Assembly (NCBI RefSeq): GCF_018614585.1
Contig: NZ_JAGGOI010000022.1
Location: 78,732-142,731 of the forward strand
Direction of reading: 5' to 3'
DNA length: 64,000 bases
DNA from: Streptomyces sp. ISL-1
Lineage (GTDB): Bacteria > Actinomycetota > Actinomycetes > Streptomycetales > Streptomycetaceae
Shown here piece after piece: positions 59,741-64,000 of this stretch (position 1 is the first letter of the stretch; every line of letters starts with the position of its first letter). Made by a program: the position numbers and the translations under genes. The notes beneath the pieces are model-generated. The model did not search any database and was not told the origin of the DNA. It saw only the letters and a list, made by a program, of their open reading frames with translations.

Positions 59741-59844
59741 AAGGGGGGCTGAACCCGGCTGAACCGGGTTGAACCGGGGCTGTTCGAACCCCCGATACAC
59801 TGAACTGTCCCCTTGTTCGTCTGCCGTCCCTGGAGTTACGCGTC

Positions 59845-60708
59845 GTGCGCATCGATCTGCACACCCACTCCACGGCTTCGGACGGTACGGACACCCCCGC
59901 TGAGCTGGTACTGGGCGCCGCCGCGGCCGGACTGGACGTCGTGGCGCTGACCGACCACGACACCACCCGCGGCCACGCCGAGGCGATCGCCGCGCTTCCC
60001 GAGGGCCTGACCCTGGTCACGGGCGCCGAGCTGTCCTGCCGTATCGACGGGGTGAGCCTGCATCTGCTGGCGTATCTCTTCGACGAGGACGAGCCGGAGC
60101 TGCTGCGCGAGCGCGAGCTCGTACGCGACGACCGGGTGCCGCGCGCCCAGGCGATGGTGGCCAAGCTCCAGGAACTCGGCGTCCCGATCGAGTGGCACCA
60201 GGTCGCCCGTATCGCCGGGGAGGGCTCGGTCGGCCGACCGCACATCGCGACCGCGCTCGTCGAGCTCGGCGTCGTGCCGAGTGTCTCGGACGCTTTCACG
60301 CCGCAGTGGATCGCCGACGGCGGCCGTGCGCACATCACCAAGCACGAGCTCGACCCCTTCAAGGCGATCCGCCTGGTCAAGGCCGCAGGCGGGGTCACCG
60401 TCTTCGCGCACCCGCTCGCCGTCAAGCGCGGCAACACGGTGCCCGAGGCCGCCATGGCCGACCTCGCCGCGTACGGCCTCGACGGCATCGAGGTCGACCA
60501 CATGGACCACGACGAGGCAACCCGGGCCCACTTGCGCGGCCTCGCAGCCGACCTCGGGCTGCTGGCCACCGGATCCAGCGACTACCACGGCAGCCGCAAG
60601 ACCTGCCGGCTCGGCGACTACACCACCGACCCGGAGATCTACGGCGAGATCACGCGGCGCGCGACCGGTGCTTTCCCCGTGCCGGGCACGGGCGGACGCC
60701 CCACCTGA
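59845..60708 (+). CDS. PHP domain metal-dependent phosphoesterase (TrpH/RNase AM-like)
   Basis: A 287-residue PHP protein. The metal-binding motifs are DLHTHSTASDG, LTDHDTTRGH, a central FAHPLAVKRG and the final SSDYHG. Family members act on nucleic-acid 5' ends or nucleotides (5'-3' exoribonuclease or 3',5'-nucleotide bisphosphatase activities have been reported). The GTG start has GGAG nine bases upstream. It precedes the marC-like gene by 45 bases, possibly one transcript. Confidence 0.9.
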   Translation: MRIDLHTHSTASDGTDTPAELVLGAAAAGLDVVALTDHDTTRGHAEAIAALPEGLTLVTGAELSCRIDGVSLHLLAYLFDEDEPELLRERELVRDDRVPRAQAMVAKLQELGVPIEWHQVARIAGEGSVGRPHIATALVELGVVPSVSDAFTPQWIADGGRAHITKHELDPFKAIRLVKAAGGVTVFAHPLAVKRGNTVPEAAMADLAAYGLDGIEVDHMDHDEATRAHLRGLAADLGLLATGSSDYHGSRKTCRLGDYTTDPEIYGEITRRATGAFPVPGTGGRPT

Positions 60709-60753
60709 CGCCCCGCCACCTCTGTTCGACCCCTCTTCCGCTAGGTCCTCACT

Positions 60754-61359
60754 GTGTTCGACGCCGCCGTTTTCGGCTCCCTGTTCCTCACCCTTTTTGT
60801 GATCATGGATCCCCCCGGGATCACTCCGATCTTCCTCGCACTGACCTCCGGGCGGCCCGCCAAAGTGCAGCGCCGGATGGCCTGGCAGGCGGTGGCCGTC
60901 GCCTTCGGCGTGATCACCGTCTTCGGCCTGCTGGGCCAGCAGATCCTGGACTACCTCCATGTCTCCGTACCGGCGCTGATGATCGCGGGCGGCCTGCTCC
61001 TGCTGCTCATCGCGCTCGACCTGCTGACCGGCAAGACGGACGAGCCCCAGCAGACGAAGGACGTCAATGTCGCGCTCGTACCGCTCGGCATGCCGCTGCT
61101 CGCCGGACCCGGCGCGATCGTCTCGGTGATCCTGGCCGTGCAGCACGCGGACGGTGCGTCCCAGCAGATCTCGGTCTGGGCGGCGATCGTCGCGATGCAC
61201 GTCGTGCTCTGGCTGACCATGCGCTACTCGCTGCTGATCATCCGGCTGATCAAGGACGGCGGTGTGGTGCTGGTGACCCGGCTCGCGGGGATGATGCTCT
61301 CCGCGATCGCCGTGCAGCAGATCATCAACGGCGTCACCCAGGTCATCCAGGGGGCCTGA
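60754..61359 (+). CDS. MarC/UPF0056 family integral membrane protein
   Basis: A 201-residue protein with six hydrophobic helices, starting FGSLFLTLFVIMDPPGITPI, the family hallmark with its Asp-Pro-Pro. A second repeat has LVPLGMPLLAGPGAI. Despite the name MarC, E. coli studies do not support an antibiotic-resistance role, and the transported compound is unknown. The GTG start follows the PHP gene. A very strong terminator follows. Confidence 0.9.
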   Translation: MFDAAVFGSLFLTLFVIMDPPGITPIFLALTSGRPAKVQRRMAWQAVAVAFGVITVFGLLGQQILDYLHVSVPALMIAGGLLLLLIALDLLTGKTDEPQQTKDVNVALVPLGMPLLAGPGAIVSVILAVQHADGASQQISVWAAIVAMHVVLWLTMRYSLLIIRLIKDGGVVLVTRLAGMMLSAIAVQQIINGVTQVIQGA

Positions 61360-61387
61360 GCTCGACATGCCGAACGACATGCCGAAC

Positions 61388-61429
61388 GCACTGCGCCCCC
61401 GTACGGATCGTCCGTACGGGGGCGAGTGC
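61388..61429. terminator. Strong terminator between marC-like gene and convergent small gene
   Basis: A 14-bp perfect stem (61394-61407 with 61411-61424) with TCG loop, extended by five more pairs (61388-61392 with 61425-61429) after a one-base bulge. Confidence 0.92.
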
Positions 61430-61461
61430 GTTACATCACGGCGTCACTACGTCGTAAAGCG

Positions 61462-61614
61462 TTACGAAGCCATGGGTTCGGTAGGTCGGATATAGATGCG
61501 CTGGCCGACCGAGGCGGCCTGCTGCACGATCCGGTTGACGGAGGCGGCGTCTACGACGGTGCTGTCAACGGCGGTGCCGTCGACGTCGTCCAGTCGCATG
61601 ATCTCGAAGCGCAA
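61462..61614 (-). CDS. Small conserved protein
   Basis: About 50 residues: FEIMRLDDVDGTAVD, VDAASVNRIVQQAA, GQRIYIRPTEPMAS. It looks like a real, compact beta-alpha protein conserved in Streptomyces (from memory). The TTG at 61614 has GGGAG five bases upstream and is preferred over a GTG at 61701, which would add a poorly supported 29-residue extension. The function is unknown. The stop is TAA. It is divergent from the NYN-domain gene. Confidence 0.65.
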   Translation of the reverse strand: MRFEIMRLDDVDGTAVDSTVVDAASVNRIVQQAASVGQRIYIRPTEPMAS

Positions 61615-61763
61615 GGCTTCTCCCTTCGTCTGATCCTCCTGCTGGAGAACTGTGGGCGACGGATGTCCGTCTGCGTTCTGTGTGTGTTCAACGAGATGCA
61701 CCCTGCAAACATTCCCTACGCTAAGGAAATTTTTTGGATGCCTAACTACTGGCAGGCTCTGGC

Positions 61764-62702
61764 GTGACCACGGAGAATGAGCAGCGTATGAATGAGCACC
61801 CTATGGACGACGCAGAAGCCAACGAGATCGGCGCCCGCCTGGAGCGGACCAATGAGCTGCTCCATCGCATGCTCGCCGAGGTCGCCAAGACTCCTTCTAC
61901 CCACGCCATCTTCGTCGACGCGGGTTACGTCTACGCTGCGGGCGGGTTGCTTGTCACAGGCACGGAGGACCGGCGCTCCTTCGACCTGGACGCGGAGGGG
62001 CTGATCGAGGCCTTCATCGACAAGGCCCGCACGATCTTCGCGGACAGCAGACTGCTGCGCGTGTACTGGTACGACGGCGCCCGGCGCCGTATCCACACGC
62101 CCGAGCAGCAGTCCATCGCCGAGCTGCCGGACGTCAAGGTGCGTCTGGGCAACCTGAACGCGAACAACCAGCAGAAGGGCGTCGACTCACTCATCCGTAC
62201 GGACCTGGAGTCACTCGCCCGGCACCGCGCGATCAGCGACGCGGCGCTGGTGGGCGGCGACGAGGACCTGGTCTCGGCGGTCGAGGCCGCGCAGGGCTAC
62301 GGCGCGCGGGTCCACCTGTGGGGCATAGAGGCGGCGGAGGGGCGCAATCAGGCGGAGCCGCTGTTGTGGGAAGTCGACAGTCAGCGGACGTTCGACCTGG
62401 ACTTCTGCCGGCCCTACATCACCCGCCGCCCGGTCACGACGTACGAGAACGAGGGCGCGCCGCCGCCGTCGCGGGACGAGGTGCGCTTCGTGGGCGCGCA
62501 GATCGCGGCGACCTGGCTGGGGGAGCGGGGGCGGAAGGCCATGGTGGACCTGTTGCCGGGGCATCCGTATCTGCCGGGGCCGGTGGACCAGGACCTGCTG
62601 ATCGAGGCGGAGAGGCTGCTGCAGCGGTCGCTGCGGGGGCATGCGGTGCTGAGGCGGGCGCTGCGGGACGGCTTCTGGCAGCACCTGCAGGGCCAGTACT
62701 GA
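61764..62702 (+). CDS. NYN domain (PIN-like ribonuclease family) protein
   Basis: A 312-residue protein. The NYN/LabA fold is at about 35-185: IFVDAGYVYAAGG, WYDGARRRIH, KGVDSLIRTDLESLA and AALVGGDEDLVSAVEAAQGYG, supplying the acidic residues of the predicted nuclease site. The C-terminal part (FVGAQIAATWLG, LIEAERLLQRSLRGH) is an actinobacterial extension. It probably acts on RNA; the target is unknown. GTG at 61764 is used; ATGs at 61788 and 61803 are alternatives. The upstream 60 bases are AT-rich, likely the promoter. Confidence 0.8.
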   Translation: MTTENEQRMNEHPMDDAEANEIGARLERTNELLHRMLAEVAKTPSTHAIFVDAGYVYAAGGLLVTGTEDRRSFDLDAEGLIEAFIDKARTIFADSRLLRVYWYDGARRRIHTPEQQSIAELPDVKVRLGNLNANNQQKGVDSLIRTDLESLARHRAISDAALVGGDEDLVSAVEAAQGYGARVHLWGIEAAEGRNQAEPLLWEVDSQRTFDLDFCRPYITRRPVTTYENEGAPPPSRDEVRFVGAQIAATWLGERGRKAMVDLLPGHPYLPGPVDQDLLIEAERLLQRSLRGHAVLRRALRDGFWQHLQGQY

Positions 62703-62747
62703 TTCGGTCCTGACTCACCCATCCCGACCGCCTCATTCCGACTCGAT

Positions 62748-62774
62748 CGGTACTGACTCACTCGGTCAGTACCG
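62748..62774. terminator. Hairpin between NYN gene and convergent hydrolase gene
   Basis: A 10-bp stem (62748-62757 with 62765-62774) with a 7-base loop, within a run of degenerate TACTGACTCACTCGG-like direct repeats. Confidence 0.7.
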
Positions 62775-62780
62775 ACTCAC

Positions 62781-63638
62781 TCAGTGCTGATCCCAGAACG
62801 CGGCGATGGCTGCGGCGGTCTCGCGGGGGCGGTCGGTGTTCGGTGAGTGCTCGGCGCCGGTGATCACGGTGCGGTGGGCGTCCAGCCGCTGCGCCATCGC
62901 GTCGAGCAGCGGCACCGGCCAGGTGTCGTCCCGCTCCCCGGAGATCACATGCTTGGGCAGCGGCTGTACGGCGGCGAGTTCGTCGACCCGGTCCGGCTCC
63001 ACGGTCAACTGGCGGCCGGTGGCGATCAGCTGGGCGGGATTGTGGCAGAGCCAGCGGCGACGGAGGTCCTCGCCGTTGCCGGGGCCGGTGTCGGCGTCCT
63101 CGGGCGGGTCGAACGCCCTCATGGCCCCCCAGACCTGATCCAACGTCATGACCGCGAGCGCGTCGCTGAGCAGCTTGACCTTCTGCCGCTGGGCGGGGGA
63201 GATCTGGGCGGGCCCGGAGGCCAGGAGGGTGAGCGTGCGGAAGGGGGCGGGGTCGATGAGGACGGCGGCGCGGGCGATCTGCCCGCCGAGGGAGTGTCCG
63301 AGGAGATGCACGCGCCCGCCGATCGCCTCGGCCTGCGCGAGTACGTCGCGGGCCAACTCCTCCTGCGCGTACGCCTGTTGGTCGTCCGGCCCGGCGGTCT
63401 CGTACTGCCCGCGCCCGTCGACGGCGACGGCGCGGTAGCCGGCCTCGGCGAGGGGCTGCAGCAGGGCGATGAAGTCCTCCTTGCTCCCGGTGTACCCGGG
63501 GAGGAGGAGGGCGGTGCGGTGGCCGGCGCCGTGGCCGGGCTCGGGCTGCGCGTCGAGCACGGCGAAGGTGCCGCGGGGGGTGTGGAGTTCGCGGGAGCGG
63601 GCAGAGGGGGGCGGGGTGAAGGTGGGCGGGCGACTCAT
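62781..63638 (-). CDS. Alpha/beta hydrolase
   Basis: A 285-residue cytoplasmic hydrolase. The nucleophile elbow is LLGHSLGGQ, the acid is in VISGERDDTWPVP, and the His is in ITGAEHSPNTDRP. The oxyanion region LLLPGYTGSKEDF is typical of esterases and lipases of the Abhydrolase_6 type. The substrate is unknown. The start ATG gives MSRPPTFTPPP; a downstream start cannot be excluded. It is a single gene. Confidence 0.88.
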   Translation of the reverse strand: MSRPPTFTPPPSARSRELHTPRGTFAVLDAQPEPGHGAGHRTALLLPGYTGSKEDFIALLQPLAEAGYRAVAVDGRGQYETAGPDDQQAYAQEELARDVLAQAEAIGGRVHLLGHSLGGQIARAAVLIDPAPFRTLTLLASGPAQISPAQRQKVKLLSDALAVMTLDQVWGAMRAFDPPEDADTGPGNGEDLRRRWLCHNPAQLIATGRQLTVEPDRVDELAAVQPLPKHVISGERDDTWPVPLLDAMAQRLDAHRTVITGAEHSPNTDRPRETAAAIAAFWDQH

Positions 63639-63714
63639 GCGACGAGGCTAACGGGGGCGGGGATTTCTCCCACCCCGCCCTTCCCGAACTGTGGGGGAGG
63701 GTGGGGGAAAAGCC

Positions 63715-63747
63715 AATGGCCCGGCCCCATTGTGGGGCCGGGCCATT
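63715..63747. terminator. Terminator before the gene at the window end
   Basis: A perfect 15-bp stem (63715-63729 with 63733-63747) and TTG loop. It serves the minus-strand gene ending at 63757. Confidence 0.9.
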
Positions 63748-63756
63748 TGGGGACGG

Positions 63757-64000
63757 TCAGCTCTCGGGCTGGGTCGCCTTCACCGTGCGGGTGCGCCGGC
63801 GGGGCTTCGTCTCGGGCTCGGGCGTGTCGACGGCTACCTCGACGACGGGCTTGGCGGCCCGCGTACGGCGGCGCGGCTTCGTTTCCGGCTCGGTCGTTTC
63901 GACAACCGTCTCGACGGCCACCTCGACGACGGGCTTGGCAGCGCGCGTACGGCGGCGCGGCTTGGTCGCGACCTCCGCCACGGGCTCGGCCTCGACCGTG
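63757..64000 (-). CDS. C-terminal basic repeat tail of a protein running off the window (possibly a DEAD-box RNA helicase)
   Basis: The frame is open to the window edge; 80 residues are visible. They consist of repeated KPRRRTRAAKPVVEVAV-like units alternating acidic (ETTEPET) and basic (RRRTR) blocks, ending VKATQPES. Such tails occur on Streptomyces RNA helicases and RNase E-like proteins. The neighbourhood in S. coelicolor places a DEAD-box helicase here, but no catalytic part is visible, so the assignment is tentative. Confidence 0.5.
   Translation of the reverse strand, partial: TVEAEPVAEVATKPRRRTRAAKPVVEVAVETVVETTEPETKPRRRTRAAKPVVEVAVDTPEPETKPRRRTRTVKATQPES

Noticed and set aside
60754..61359. 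Multiple antibiotic resistance function for the MarC-like protein
   Set aside because: The name is historical; family evidence does not support a resistance role.

Overview
The window is high-GC actinobacterial chromosome, almost certainly Streptomyces. Starts are often GTG or TTG, GGAGG-type ribosome sites are common, and codons are strongly GC-biased. There is a bldK-type oligopeptide ABC operon, a mycothiol gene (mshB), an anti-sigma-like SpoIIE/PP2C phosphatase, and many actinobacterial conserved proteins. From memory, gene order matches S. coelicolor roughly SCO5105 to SCO5166. The right two thirds also keeps the order of M. tuberculosis around Rv1165 to Rv1239 (typA, mshB, fdx, dapC, dapE, LOG protein, folP2, DivIVA-like, tagA, DUF3117, O-methyltransferase, sigE, rseA, htrA, tatB, mrp, DUF1003, MgtE-N, corA). 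I could not run a comparison to confirm either. No rRNA, tRNA, CRISPR array, prophage, insertion sequence or known defence system was seen.

Layout. 1-5.5 kb: the 3' part of a GAF-PP2C-ATPase regulator, then a divergently read succinate dehydrogenase/fumarate reductase operon (small protein, di-haem cytochrome b, flavoprotein, iron-sulfur protein). 5.8-8.1 kb: an orphan peptide-binding lipoprotein. 8.3-10.2 kb: typA/bipA. 10.2-17.3 kb: bldKABCDE with a long leader holding two small ORFs. 17.4-23.5 kb: a decayed GNAT gene, then a second complete peptide ABC transporter. 23.7-26 kb: a membrane protein and a small accessory patch (VOC protein, a gene remnant, dispersed repeats). 26-34.3 kb: S9 peptidase, mshB and neighbours, a large peptidoglycan-binding membrane protein, recQ. 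34.6-45.5 kb: transglutaminase-like and GNAT proteins, ferredoxin, dapC, secreted proteins, dapE, LOG protein, a repeat-rich convergent gap, FolP-like protein, DivIVA-like protein, tagA, enoyl-CoA hydratase. 45.7-51.9 kb: DUF3117, O-methyltransferase and the ECF sigma/anti-sigma/HtrA/TatB cell-envelope block. 52-58 kb: Mrp ATPase, a DUF1003/MgtE-N pair, a lipoprotein and CorA. 58.3-64 kb: SUFU-domain, DUF6758, PHP, MarC and NYN proteins, a hydrolase, and the basic tail of a protein running off the end.

How the genes work together. The two peptide transporters are organised alike (lipoprotein, two permeases, two ATPases), and each has a strong hairpin just after the binding-protein gene, which probably adjusts subunit ratios. 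dapC and dapE belong to lysine/diaminopimelate synthesis. The ECF sigma gene, zinc anti-sigma gene and HtrA protease gene form a surface-stress unit with tatB behind them. The MgtE-N, DUF1003 and CorA genes suggest a magnesium-related cluster.

Most of the window is conserved core chromosome. The less ordinary material is the bldK leader, several tandem repeat arrays (18-nt coding, 12-nt, 8-nt and a 28-nt array flanked by a ~130-nt duplication), two gene remnants, a probable ATT start codon, and a few perfect palindromes. I did not find a convincing undescribed multi-gene system.
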